Part shown: piece by piece, positions 32,275-40,789 of the stretch
Layout: the number at the start of each line of letters is the position of its first letter
How positions within the stretch are numbered: position 1 is the stretch's first letter
NCBI RefSeq assembly: GCF_018118585.1
Contig: NZ_CP069421.1
Location: forward strand, 1,922,001 to 1,986,000
Direction of reading: 5' to 3'
Source of the DNA: Aristaeella lactis
GTDB lineage: Bacteria; Bacillota; Clostridia; Christensenellales; Aristaeellaceae
Length of the DNA stretch: 64,000 bases
The notes under the pieces: model-generated
What the model was told of the DNA's origin: nothing
Databases searched by the model: none
Seen by the model: the letters and a program-made list of their open reading frames with translations, nothing else
Made by a program: the position numbers and the translations under genes

Positions 32275-33867
32275 ATGGCAATGATGGAAAGGCCGCAGGT
32301 CCGGGAAATCACCGGAGGCAAATGCTGGGAACACACCTTTGATCAGTTCTTTCTGAAAGTATATGTTCCGGATAACAAGATTGACGGACAGGTTAACAAC
32401 TATGGTTTCCGTGCTCCGCTGCTCCTGGTTTTTGAAGAAGAAAAGCAGGACATGGACAGCGCTGTGGCCTTTGCCCGGAATACCGGCCTGGAAGCCATCG
32501 CCGCCAATGTTGATTCCAGCGTCCTCTTCATCTACCCCACCGCGGAAGGCGGCTGGGCCGGTGCCGGTCAGGACCTCTACGCTTCCGTGATCTCTGAGAT
32601 CAAAATGATCCAGGTCTATAAAGACGGTATCGTTGAAAACTTTGATTTCTTCACCCAGACCTTCAAGGGTTATTTCGTCCGCGGCGCCATCTTCCGCACG
32701 GATATCTACAGCTTCGGCGTCTCCGCGGATTATGTGGCAAAGAATCTCCTGCAGACCCTGCAGGGTGAATACCTCTGGGGACCCGGCGAGATCACTCCCG
32801 CCATGTGCTCAATGGAACGCCTGAGCGTTGTGCCGGACGTGCAGCGGAAGGACATCCCTGTCCTCAGCGTCGGAAACAGCGCGGAGATCAACAAGGCCTT
32901 TGACGGCTGCGAACACCTGCTGGTCAAGAACAAAGCTGAATATGAAGCGGACTTCGACGCCTTTGTAAAGCATTTCAAGATGTGGTGCGGAAAGATCGAG
33001 CTGGAGCCCGATTTCAAAGCCCTGAACATGACGGAAGACGCCGGCTGCGTAACCGTTAACACTTCTCCTGACAACTGGACCATCAAGGACGTGAAAACCC
33101 ACAAGGTGGGCTATTTCGCCTACTATAACAACGACCTGTTCGCCAACGGTCCCGTGCCGCTGGTCCTCGGTTTCCACGGCGGCGGCGATTCCTCCATGTA
33201 CCTGACCTTTGTGGCCGGCTGGTGGGAAATCTGCCACCGCTACAACTTCCTCTTTGTTTCCGTGGAAAACCACCAGAACGTCACCGCCACCGAAGCAGTG
33301 GAAGTGATCGAGGATCTGAAAAAGCGGTACCCGATTGACGAGCACCGCATTTATGCCACCGGCTTCTCCATGGGAAGCGGTAAAACCTGGGACTGCTACC
33401 AGGAGTATCCGGACGTGTTCGCCGGCATCATGCCCGCCAGCGCCCTCTTCCCGGTCTACAAGACCTTCTGGGGCGGCCCCGCCACAGATCGCCTGAACAA
33501 AACCGTTCCTGTTCCGGTCTTCTATTCCGGCGGCGAGGAATCCCACCTGCCGGAGCTTCCCTTCCACTCTGATACCGCCCTGGAGCGGGTGCAGTATGTG
33601 GCGGAAGTCAATAAAGTGAAAAAAGACTTCAGCGGCGTTTCCTTCGAAAAGAAAGATTCCTGGGAACAGCCCATCTGGGGTATTCCCGGAGACCGCGTGG
33701 AAAAGATCTACGATCCTTCCCGGGGCAGCACCCTGACCGTCCACTACTATGAAAGCGAAGATGGTGTGATCCGCACCGCTTTCGCCAGCGTCAGCGGACA
33801 GATCCATGAGTGCCGTCACCACAGCTGCGAGAACGCCTGGAAGTTCATCTCCCAGTTCACGCGGTAA
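32275..33867 (+). CDS. Two-domain esterase (PHB depolymerase/feruloyl esterase-like hydrolase)
   Basis: 530 residues, no signal peptide. The C-terminal half is an alpha/beta hydrolase: VLGFHGGGDSSMYL for the oxyanion region, GFSMGSGKTWD with the nucleophile Ser, and a late His in the HECRHHSCENAW end. The N-terminal 230 residues form a separate domain that I do not recognise. AGGAGG lies nine bases before the ATG at 32275. It probably removes acyl or aromatic ester decorations from imported hemicellulose fragments; the exact substrate is open. Confidence 0.75.
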   Translation: MAMMERPQVREITGGKCWEHTFDQFFLKVYVPDNKIDGQVNNYGFRAPLLLVFEEEKQDMDSAVAFARNTGLEAIAANVDSSVLFIYPTAEGGWAGAGQDLYASVISEIKMIQVYKDGIVENFDFFTQTFKGYFVRGAIFRTDIYSFGVSADYVAKNLLQTLQGEYLWGPGEITPAMCSMERLSVVPDVQRKDIPVLSVGNSAEINKAFDGCEHLLVKNKAEYEADFDAFVKHFKMWCGKIELEPDFKALNMTEDAGCVTVNTSPDNWTIKDVKTHKVGYFAYYNNDLFANGPVPLVLGFHGGGDSSMYLTFVAGWWEICHRYNFLFVSVENHQNVTATEAVEVIEDLKKRYPIDEHRIYATGFSMGSGKTWDCYQEYPDVFAGIMPASALFPVYKTFWGGPATDRLNKTVPVPVFYSGGEESHLPELPFHSDTALERVQYVAEVNKVKKDFSGVSFEKKDSWEQPIWGIPGDRVEKIYDPSRGSTLTVHYYESEDGVIRTAFASVSGQIHECRHHSCENAWKFISQFTR

Positions 33868-33959
33868 TATCCCTTCCGTTGGTCCCTGCACAGGTCCGCT
33901 GTGCAGCCTCCTTTTCCCGGTCTGTTCGCGCAGGCCGGGTTTTTATTTCCGGAAGGCTT

Positions 33960-35252
33960 TTATTTCTCCGGCCCGTACCAGGCCATGTCGGTGCAGTCAT
34001 CCAGCGGGAAAACCAGCAGGGGCTGGTTGTCGATCATATACCAGCCGAAATGCTTTCCCCAGGAAGTGTCTGTGCTGTGGGGCGCGTCCTGGTTTGTTTC
34101 CATGATCACGGATACCGTCACACCGCCGTCCGGAGGCAGGGTGTTCTTATATCCCATTTCTTCGATATATTTCTGGTAGCGCTCATAATAGAACGGACTG
34201 CCGCCGCAGTGGATCACCAGCGGGGCATCCAGCAGGTTTACCGCCTCTCCCGCGTCTCTTTCCGTCCAGCCGAACTGCCGGAGCGTTCCCAGGTACATCA
34301 TAATATGGAAGGTCCCGTGCTTCACGGCGATCAGGTCACCTGGCTTCAGGAAAGCGGGCCAGCGCATGGGATCATTATTCTTCAGCAGGCTGCTGCCGAT
34401 GCCGTAGAACAGCAGGTCCGAAATGGACGGATGCCGTTCCAGGCCGCATTTTTCATATACCAGGTGGGTCATTCCCACGCAGTCCAGTCCGCACAGGTAC
34501 ATATGATCTTCCCGGTAATAGCGGGTAGTGGTGCTCGGGAAAAACCGTCTGAGGAATTTGTCCTCGCTGCCGCCGGCATAGTAGTACGGAACGCCGTTCG
34601 GCAGGCTGACGTCCATCAGGCTGCACGCGGTTTCATCATAGTGATCCACAAAGGTGTTTCCGGCCTCCAGCATGGACAGGCTGGCTTCATACAGCATGTT
34701 ATAGCTCACCTTGTCCCACGGGGAATCCGACAGCTTTGCCGATGTGGTAAAGGTCAGCTGCAGGGACACGGAATCCTGCTGGATCCGCATCCCCCAGGGA
34801 TGCTGTTTGTACACCGGCGTCAGCTTCATTTCCGTCTTCCGGTCCTTCAGCCACGTGGATACCACCGAGGTGACGTCCCACAGGTTCCGTCCCGTCCGCA
34901 CCGCCTGGGGAACCGCGATCGTTTTGCCGCAGATCAGGGTATAGTACAGTTCCTCTCCTGAAAAACTACTCACGGAAAACCGGAGTGCCGCGCCGACTAC
35001 TTCAAAATCCGGCAATTTTGTCAGTTCGTCCAGCGTCCAGGTTTCTCCATCATCGGTCTCAATGCTCACCGCGGGTTCCAGAGTGACTGTCTTCTGGTTT
35101 CCTTTTTTGTCTGTTCCCACAAAGCCGTCTCCGCCGCACTTCAGCACGATCGTATGCGGGCCGTCTGCCAGCGCCGCGCCGGCCAGCAGAAGCAGGATAA
35201 CCAGCAGCACCGGAAAGCAGAAGCGGCGGAAAGCGGCATGAAGACGTTCCAT
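33960..35252 (-). CDS. Secreted NlpC/P60-like protein
   Basis: 430 residues from the ATG at 35252 (AAAGGAG upstream). A signal peptide with a long hydrophobic core (PVLLVILLLLAGAALA) ends at an AxA site. The N-terminal 230 residues are beta-rich and unassigned. The C-terminal half has a papain-like layout: YLCGLDCVGMTHLVYEKCG with the candidate nucleophile Cys, then GDLIAVKHGTFHIMMYLG with the His. It may cleave cell-wall peptides or act as an amidase. It is transcribed alone, opposite to the flanking genes. Confidence 0.7.
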   Translation of the reverse strand: MERLHAAFRRFCFPVLLVILLLLAGAALADGPHTIVLKCGGDGFVGTDKKGNQKTVTLEPAVSIETDDGETWTLDELTKLPDFEVVGAALRFSVSSFSGEELYYTLICGKTIAVPQAVRTGRNLWDVTSVVSTWLKDRKTEMKLTPVYKQHPWGMRIQQDSVSLQLTFTTSAKLSDSPWDKVSYNMLYEASLSMLEAGNTFVDHYDETACSLMDVSLPNGVPYYYAGGSEDKFLRRFFPSTTTRYYREDHMYLCGLDCVGMTHLVYEKCGLERHPSISDLLFYGIGSSLLKNNDPMRWPAFLKPGDLIAVKHGTFHIMMYLGTLRQFGWTERDAGEAVNLLDAPLVIHCGGSPFYYERYQKYIEEMGYKNTLPPDGGVTVSVIMETNQDAPHSTDTSWGKHFGWYMIDNQPLLVFPLDDCTDMAWYGPEK

Positions 35253-35390
35253 GATACGGGCTCCTTTCGAAAAAGAAAAAACAGTTTCATTTATCATACC
35301 ATACAGCGCCCTGAACGCAAACTGTTTCCTGCTTCTGGACACCGTGCGGAACAAGCGGTAAAATCGGATGACAATTTTTTTATATTTTTT

Positions 35391-35416
35391 TGTAACGAAA
35401 TCCGGATTTGTCCGTC
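35391..35416 (+). promoter_or_regulatory. ECF sigma autoregulatory promoter
   Basis: TGTAAC (35391-35396) and CGTC (35413-35416) are separated by 16 bases, the classic layout of SigW/SigV-type extracytoplasmic promoters. It lies 37 bases upstream of the ECF sigma gene, which implies self-activation. Confidence 0.7.
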
Positions 35417-35453
35417 AAACCTATGTATAAACCCGGGAAGGAGGTGATGATGT

Positions 35454-35942
35454 GTGAACAGTGAAACCTGTGAGCGGCTTTATAACACATACTACATGCG
35501 GGTATTCTCCTATATTATGACGATGGCCGGCGACCGGCATACCGCCGAGGAGATCACCCAGGAAGCGTTCTTCAAAGCCTTCTCCAAGTCTTCCTCCTTC
35601 CGGAATGAATCGGACGAAGTCACCTGGCTGTGCGCCATCGCGAAGAACTGCTTCGTGGATGAGACGCGCCGCAGGAGCAAAACCACTTCGATCCCGGAAG
35701 AGCTTCCCGCCGCGGGAAAGAGCATTGAGCAACAGATCACGGATAAGGATTCCTCCTTTCGGATTCATACCGCGCTCCACGCCCTGGACGAACCCTACCG
35801 GGAAGTCTTCGAGCTTCGGGTCTTCGGTGAACTGTCCTTCAGCCAGATTGGTACCATCTTCGGCAAGACAGAAAACTGGGCCCGGGTCACATATCATCGC
35901 GCCAAACTGAAACTAATGGAAAGGATGGATGAACATGAATAA
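35454..35942 (+). CDS. RNA polymerase ECF-type sigma factor (SigW/SigV-like)
   Basis: 162 residues. Region 2: DRHTAEEITQEAFFKAFSKS and the WLCAIAKNCFVDETRRR helix. Region 4: ELSFSQIGTIFGKTENWARV. The start is a GTG at 35454 behind an almost full-length Shine-Dalgarno (AAGGAGGTGATGAT). It overlaps the anti-sigma gene by 14 bases. A matching ECF promoter precedes it, so the operon is probably autoregulated in response to envelope stress. Confidence 0.92.
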   Translation: MNSETCERLYNTYYMRVFSYIMTMAGDRHTAEEITQEAFFKAFSKSSSFRNESDEVTWLCAIAKNCFVDETRRRSKTTSIPEELPAAGKSIEQQITDKDSSFRIHTALHALDEPYREVFELRVFGELSFSQIGTIFGKTENWARVTYHRAKLKLMERMDEHE

Positions 35943-36672
35943 AGAGTGCGAAGTGATCCGCGATCTGCTTCCGCTGTACGCTGATGACGTCTGCAGCGAA
36001 AGAAGCCGTGAGCTCATCGAGGAGCATCTTCACAATTGTCCGGAGTGCTCTGCCGTCCTGGAAAAACTCCGGAAAAATGAAATAGAAAACAATCTGAGAG
36101 AGGAGAAAGATCAAGTGATTGAATATCAGGCAAAACGTTTCAAGCGCCGCAGCGCCACCGTCGGTTCCGTGGTCTCCGGCCTGTTTATGGTTCCGATCCT
36201 TATCTGCTTCATCGTCAACATGGCCACCGGCAGCTCATTGAGCTGGTTCTACCTGGTGCTCGGCGGCCTGGCCATTGTTGCTTCCTGGACCCTGGTCCCC
36301 ATCATGGTACCGAGAAACAAGCTCTTCTGGTCCTTCTGTGCTTTCGTTCTCAGTATCCTGTTCACCCTGGCAGTCGCCTGCTTCTATTCCCATGGCAACT
36401 GGTTCTACCTGGCAGCCTCCGCGTTCCTGTTTGCTTCCGCGTTGATCGGTCTGCCCTTTGCGCTCCGAGCCGAACCTGTGCGCGCCTTTATCGGCGGCTT
36501 TAACCGCTGGATCATCGTCGGTGCCGTGGATCTGATCCTGTTTGCCAATATGATGAATATGATCACCCTGTATTCCAAGAGCATCTTTACAACCATTTCC
36601 ATGGGCGCGCTGTGCATCGGCGGTGCCTGGCTGCTGTATTCCGCGATTAAATCCGATAAAAGCGAGGAGTAA
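35929..36672 (+). CDS. Zinc-finger anti-sigma factor, membrane-bound
   Basis: 247 residues. The cytoplasmic N-terminus has a zf-HC2 (ZAS) motif: Cys near residue 6, then EEHLHNCPEC (H-x3-C-x2-C). About six transmembrane helices follow from residue 75, more than the usual single helix, suggesting a multi-pass sensor. It would hold the adjacent sigma factor inactive. The start at 35929 lies inside the sigma gene; 35935 is an alternative. Confidence 0.87.
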   Translation: MNMNKECEVIRDLLPLYADDVCSERSRELIEEHLHNCPECSAVLEKLRKNEIENNLREEKDQVIEYQAKRFKRRSATVGSVVSGLFMVPILICFIVNMATGSSLSWFYLVLGGLAIVASWTLVPIMVPRNKLFWSFCAFVLSILFTLAVACFYSHGNWFYLAASAFLFASALIGLPFALRAEPVRAFIGGFNRWIIVGAVDLILFANMMNMITLYSKSIFTTISMGALCIGGAWLLYSAIKSDKSEE

Positions 36673-36677
36673 TATCC

Positions 36678-37670
36678 ATGAATAAGTCTAAACTCACAAC
36701 CGGTGCCCTGCTCGTTGTCCTGCTTCTGCTTGCCGGCGGCTGTTTCCTGATCTTCGGGGACAGCCTCGGCCTGGCAGCCTACGCCAATGCGGATAAATAT
36801 ACTGTCGGCGATGCCGACATTTCCTCCGCCGTGGAAAACCTGGAGATCGACTGGATCTCCGGCAAAGTCAATATTCAATACCATGCCGGTTCCGGCATCA
36901 GCCTGTCCGAAACCGCCAACAGGAACGTCTCCGAGGATGAGAAATTCCGCTGGTGGCTGGATGGTAAAACCCTGCGAATCCAATTTGCCGCACCAAAGCT
37001 GTTCTCTTTCAACAACCTGCAGAAAACCCTGACCGTATCCCTGCCCGAGGGTATTGTCTTCAAAAGCGTCAATATCGAAACAACTTCCGGCGATATAAGC
37101 GTCCCGGCCATGACCGCGGATGAGCTTCGGTTTGATACCACTTCCGGTGATGTGAATGCTGTCATTACCGCGAAGAACCTGAACGCCTCCTCCACCTCCG
37201 GTGATATGGAGATCCTGCAGGACAGTGATATCCGCAGTGCGATTCTCGGTTCCACCTCCGGCAACATCACCCTCAGCGCCGTCTCCGCAGAAAACATTGA
37301 CATGAAATCCACTTCCGGCAACCTTAGCCTCACCCTTTCCGGGGATGTGAAAAAACTACACCTGGATTCCACCTCCGGCGCTATTCTTGCGGACCTGGCG
37401 TCCGCAGACAAGGCGGAGTTCGATTCCACAAGCGGCAATATGAACGTGACCCTGCAGTCCTTCAGTGACCTGGATCTGGACGCCACCTCCGGAGACATCA
37501 CCCTGAAGCTGCCCAAGGCCCCGGGCTTCACCCTGGATCTTGATTCCAGGCCCAGCCATCTCAACAGCGCCCTGGCCCTGGAAAAGAATGGCAGCAAATA
37601 CACCTATGGCGACGGCAGCGCCTGTCTCCGGATCGAAACCACCTCCGGTAACATCCGGATTGAGGAATAA
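36678..37670 (+). CDS. DUF4097-type beta-repeat surface protein
   Basis: 330 residues: an N-terminal membrane anchor (GALLVVLLLLAGGCFLIFG, which includes a possible lipobox-like Cys) and then a beta-solenoid with nine TSG turns (TTSGD, STSGN and variants) about every 20 residues. This is DUF4097, common next to ECF sigma/anti-sigma pairs. It probably sits on the outer face and takes part in the envelope-stress output or sensing. It starts five bases after the anti-sigma stop. Confidence 0.87.
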   Translation: MNKSKLTTGALLVVLLLLAGGCFLIFGDSLGLAAYANADKYTVGDADISSAVENLEIDWISGKVNIQYHAGSGISLSETANRNVSEDEKFRWWLDGKTLRIQFAAPKLFSFNNLQKTLTVSLPEGIVFKSVNIETTSGDISVPAMTADELRFDTTSGDVNAVITAKNLNASSTSGDMEILQDSDIRSAILGSTSGNITLSAVSAENIDMKSTSGNLSLTLSGDVKKLHLDSTSGAILADLASADKAEFDSTSGNMNVTLQSFSDLDLDATSGDITLKLPKAPGFTLDLDSRPSHLNSALALEKNGSKYTYGDGSACLRIETTSGNIRIEE

Positions 37671-37679
37671 TCCATAATT

Positions 37680-37860
37680 GTTTTATCTGTCACGTTCCGA
37701 GCAAAAACCATCCAGTCTGGCGGAATGTGACAACAGGGACAGACCAACTGTCACGTTCCTTTGGAATGATGACAGTTTGGTCTGTCCCTTTGTCACGTTC
37801 CTACATCCGAAGGACGAATAATTCTGCATTCTGAATTCTGCATTATCTTCGCTTTAGCGA
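37680..37860. repeat. REP-like inverted repeat block
   Basis: A long imperfect hairpin (37736-37788) pairs GGGACAGACCAACTGTCA with TGACAGTTTGGTCTGTCCC, one base bulged. The motif TGTCACRTTCC occurs four times in the block, and its complement GGAATGTGACA once. CATCCGAAGGACGAATAATTC then repeats the element seen at 28278. It resembles REP sequences mobilised by RAYT transposases, but no transposase is nearby. The whole gap 37671-38048 has no gene. Confidence 0.7.
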
Positions 37861-37918
37861 TGACCTGTCACATTCCTGCTCTCCTCAGCCTCCACTGTCC
37901 AGCCCATTTCATTCAGAA

Positions 37919-37946
37919 GAAACCCTTTCCATCCGGAAAGGGTTTT
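37919..37946. terminator. Terminator before the PPOX gene
   Basis: AAACCCTTTCC pairs with GGAAAGGGTTTT around ATCC, with A-rich sequence before and T-run after. It probably ends the ECF sigma operon transcript. Confidence 0.75.
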
Positions 37947-38048
37947 CTCCGCCATTATGAATTATGAATTGTTAATTCAATTATTCATTGCCTTTCCCCT
38001 CTGCCCCACGCTATAATACAAATACACCAAAAAAGGAGGTTCTGTTCC

Positions 38049-38441
38049 ATGAATGAAGTATACGAATTCCTGAAAAAGTGCGGCACCTATTACCTGGCGA
38101 CCGTCGAAGGCGATCAGCCCCGCGTCCGCCCCTTCGGCACCGTGGCTGTCTTCGAGGGAAAGCTTTATATCCAGACCGGCAAAATCAAGCCCGTTTCCAA
38201 ACAGCTGCAGGCCAATCCGAAAGCTGAAATCTGCGCCTTTGCGGACGGCACCTGGCTGCGCGTCGCCGGCAAGCTGATCCGGGATGACCGGATCGAAGCG
38301 AAGAAGTACATGCTGGACCAGTATCCTTCCCTGCAGGCCATGTATTCCGCAGAGGATGACAACACGGAAGTCCTGTATTTCGAGGACGCCGCTGCCACCT
38401 TCTCCTCCTTCACCGCAGCTCCCCGCACCGTAACCTTCTGA
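38049..38441 (+). CDS. Pyridoxamine 5'-phosphate oxidase-family protein
   Basis: 130 residues, split-barrel flavin-binding fold: YYLATVEGDQPRVRPFGTVAV and the later KAEICAFADGTWLRVAGKL. Such small proteins bind FMN or F420 and are often general stress proteins. AAAGGAGG precedes the ATG. It appears to be a single-gene unit. Confidence 0.85.
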   Translation: MNEVYEFLKKCGTYYLATVEGDQPRVRPFGTVAVFEGKLYIQTGKIKPVSKQLQANPKAEICAFADGTWLRVAGKLIRDDRIEAKKYMLDQYPSLQAMYSAEDDNTEVLYFEDAAATFSSFTAAPRTVTF

Positions 38442-38586
38442 TTCCGTTTTTTCCAGGTTTTTCATGGTCGTGTAGCCCTCAAGCCCTTATCCTACAACAT
38501 GTGGCGGTTGACAGAAGTCACCGCCGCATTTTAAAATAGAGGATGAGCCTGTACATCATGAATATATCGAATTGGAGACGGTGAAC

Positions 38587-39276
38587 ATGAAATCGCTTCT
38601 GTTCCGTACGTGTCTTATCCTGGCTGTCCTGCTGATCGCCGCGGCTGTCCTGCCTGCCTCCGCCGATTCGATGGACTATACCCTTCCCGATCCCGCAAGC
38701 TGCAGCTATCCCTGGTGGGAGATCAACCCGCCGGTGGTTACGAAAACGCGTGTCGTTGTCCGCCAGGCTGAAACCCTGGTGGAATCTACCCCCGCGGAAG
38801 GCTGGTGCTACACCGCCATCAAGAAGGTCAATGTCCGTTCCCAGCCCAGCATCTACGCTACCCGGGTAACTTCCATCCGCTCTGCGGGAACAGAGTTCTT
38901 TGTAACCGCCCGGGTCAAAAACAGCTCCGGAGAGATCTGGTACGCTGTCCAGCTGGCTAACGGCACCCTGGGCTATATCCGTTCCGACCTGCTCAATACG
39001 GATCACGTCATTCTCCTGGGCGATCCCTATGCCTATGAAGCGGATGTCAGCACCCGCACCGCTGCCGCTTCCGAATCGGCATCTGAAGCGATCAATATCG
39101 CTTCACCGGCAGCTGTTCCCGCTCCGACTCCGCAGGTCATCTACATCGTAACCGAGCCCTCGGACCAGCCGACTCCTACCCCGATCGTGGTTTATATGAC
39201 GCCCGAACCGCCAGCTGCGTATCCCGAAAACACACCCCAGGTAATCTACGTTAACCCCGGCAGGGATGACGGCTGA
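38587..39276 (+). CDS. Secreted SH3-domain protein with proline-rich tail
   Basis: 229 residues from the ATG at 38587 (GGAG upstream). A signal peptide (LILAVLLIAAAVLPASA) is followed by a linker and a bacterial SH3 domain at about residues 75-140 (KKVNVRSQPSIYATRV, then WYAVQLANGTLGYIRSDLL). The last 70 residues are Pro/Thr-rich repeats of the type TPQVIYIV. It probably binds the cell wall. No catalytic domain is present. Confidence 0.8.
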   Translation: MKSLLFRTCLILAVLLIAAAVLPASADSMDYTLPDPASCSYPWWEINPPVVTKTRVVVRQAETLVESTPAEGWCYTAIKKVNVRSQPSIYATRVTSIRSAGTEFFVTARVKNSSGEIWYAVQLANGTLGYIRSDLLNTDHVILLGDPYAYEADVSTRTAAASESASEAINIASPAAVPAPTPQVIYIVTEPSDQPTPTPIVVYMTPEPPAAYPENTPQVIYVNPGRDDG

Positions 39277-39290
39277 ACCAAACGAAACAA

Positions 39291-39324
39291 AAAGGCGCGA
39301 AACCAAATTGGTTTCGCGTCTTTT
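39291..39324. terminator. Terminator between convergent genes
   Basis: CGCGAAACCAA and TTGGTTTCGCG form an 11-pair stem with a one-base centre, flanked by AAAAAGG and TCTTTT, able to act in both directions. Confidence 0.85.
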
Positions 39325-39334
39325 GATGTAGTCC

Positions 39335-40420
39335 TTATTTGAAGATCCTGGGCAGGAAGGAACGGATGCAGCGGCGCCACACCGTCCAGTCATGTCCGCC
39401 GGGGAAGGTTTCCCGGGTGATATTCAGCTGCTTGCCTTCCAGGTAGGCGTCATCCTTGTCAAAGGCTTCCCAGTAGGTATCCTCCGTACCCATAGCACGG
39501 TAAAATACCTTAAAGCTCTCGTTGAACTTATCCGCCTCATGCAGCAGCTTCATATGGGGCATTTCCTCATCCGGATTCCAGGGAGCCCGGAGGAAGCCGC
39601 TGAACAGTCCGGCATAGCCGAACAGGTCCGGATTTGTCAGCGTCGTCACGCTGGTATGGAAGCTGCCCATGCTCAGGCCGGCCATAGCCCGGTGCCATTT
39701 GTCCGTCAGCACCTTATAGTTCTTTTCGATGTAGGGGATCAGATCCTTCACCACGATATTCGGGAACAGGGCAAAATCCCGGGGCTGGCTTTCGTCTTTG
39801 GGCTTGGCCATGCCGTTACCCATGACGATGATCATTTCTTCCATCTTTCCTTCCGCCAGCAGCCTGTCGGCGATGCGGCCCGCGTGACCCTGGTAGATCC
39901 AGCCGGTCTCATTCTCGCCGTAGCCGTGCTGCAGGTACAGCACCGGATAGGCCTTCGCCGGATCATAGGCCGGCGGCGTCCACACCAGGCAGATCTCCGT
40001 CTTTCCGGTCACAGTGGAGTAGAAATACCGGCGGGTCACCGCGCCGTGCTCCACACCCTCCAGGTCGTCCCAGCCTTCCATGTCGGCCACGGGCACGTCC
40101 ACAAAGTTCATCGGACGGCAGCAGCCGTATCCGATCGGCATATAGGGGCACAGAACGTCCGCGCCATCCACTTTCAGGAAGAAATACAGGAAACCGGTTC
40201 CCATATCAAAAGTGCCTTCCCAGGCACCGTCTTCCACCGGGGAAAGCGGGAAAATGGTTCCGAACCGGTCAATCACGACCTCTTTCGCGTCCTTCGCGAT
40301 TACCCTGAAGTGCACCTTTCCGTCCGGCAGGACCTCCGCCCCCTGAATGCCGTCCCGGCCGGGTTCACCGAAATACGGATCGAATGAAACCGTTACGTCC
40401 AGCGGCCATTTCTGCTGCAT
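39335..40420 (-). CDS. CE1-like esterase with N-terminal immunoglobulin-like domain
   Basis: 361 residues from the ATG at 40420 (GGAGGG upstream). The first 110 residues are an E-set domain (KVHFRVIAKDAKEVVID). The rest is an esterase D/feruloyl esterase fold: PVLYLQHGYGENETGW, GLSMGSFHTSV with nucleophile Ser, and GGHDWTVWR with the His. There is no signal peptide, so it acts on imported esterified oligosaccharides. It resembles XynZ/Est-type acetyl or feruloyl esterases. It fits the mannan/hemicellulose theme but lies on the other strand as its own unit. Confidence 0.85.
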   Translation of the reverse strand: MQQKWPLDVTVSFDPYFGEPGRDGIQGAEVLPDGKVHFRVIAKDAKEVVIDRFGTIFPLSPVEDGAWEGTFDMGTGFLYFFLKVDGADVLCPYMPIGYGCCRPMNFVDVPVADMEGWDDLEGVEHGAVTRRYFYSTVTGKTEICLVWTPPAYDPAKAYPVLYLQHGYGENETGWIYQGHAGRIADRLLAEGKMEEMIIVMGNGMAKPKDESQPRDFALFPNIVVKDLIPYIEKNYKVLTDKWHRAMAGLSMGSFHTSVTTLTNPDLFGYAGLFSGFLRAPWNPDEEMPHMKLLHEADKFNESFKVFYRAMGTEDTYWEAFDKDDAYLEGKQLNITRETFPGGHDWTVWRRCIRSFLPRIFK

Positions 40421-40588
40421 AAAATATCCCTCCTGGTTCTTTTCTGTTGACTCTCCTGCTGTCCGAAAAAGCACGTACAGCAATGCGTTGAGTCTACTGT
40501 AGCCGAACCGTCTCATTTTGTCAAATTTGCAATATTTGTCCCTTTGTACAGCAAATTATAGTCCTTCACGCATCTGTTTCAGCCACCG

Positions 40589-40789
40589 TCACATTCGCCT
40601 TTGGCCATAATACATTCACCAGGCGTATTATCAGCAAATATCACATTCGCCTTTGGCGAATAATTCATATCACCGCAGGCGATCATTCATATTGAGCCGT
40701 TTGCGGCTCAATAATTCATATGGCTGAAGGCATTCCGCCTTCAGCCATAATTCATTTTTCATTCAGAACACATCTGTTCTGAATGAAAA
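40589..40789. repeat. Tandem array of distinct hairpins joined by ATAATTCATAT
   Basis: At least four perfect stems with unrelated arms follow one another: ATTCGCC/GGCGAAT (40645-40661), TATTGAGCCG/CGGCTCAATA (about 40690-40713), TATGGCTGAAGGC/GCCTTCAGCCATA (40719-40749) and TTTTCATTCAGAACA/TGTTCTGAATGAAAA (40756-40789). The joining sequence is each time a version of ATAATTCATAT. A weaker stem lies at 40669-40683, and TCACATTCGCCTTTGG is directly repeated at about 40590 and 40641. The last stem overlaps the end and stop codon of the AraC gene. The remaining 40421-40588 carries the esterase promoter region and no gene. Confidence 0.8.

Noticed and set aside
40589-40789. CRISPR array
   Set aside because: The repeated linker is only about 11 bases, the intervening units are self-complementary, spacing varies and no cas genes are present.
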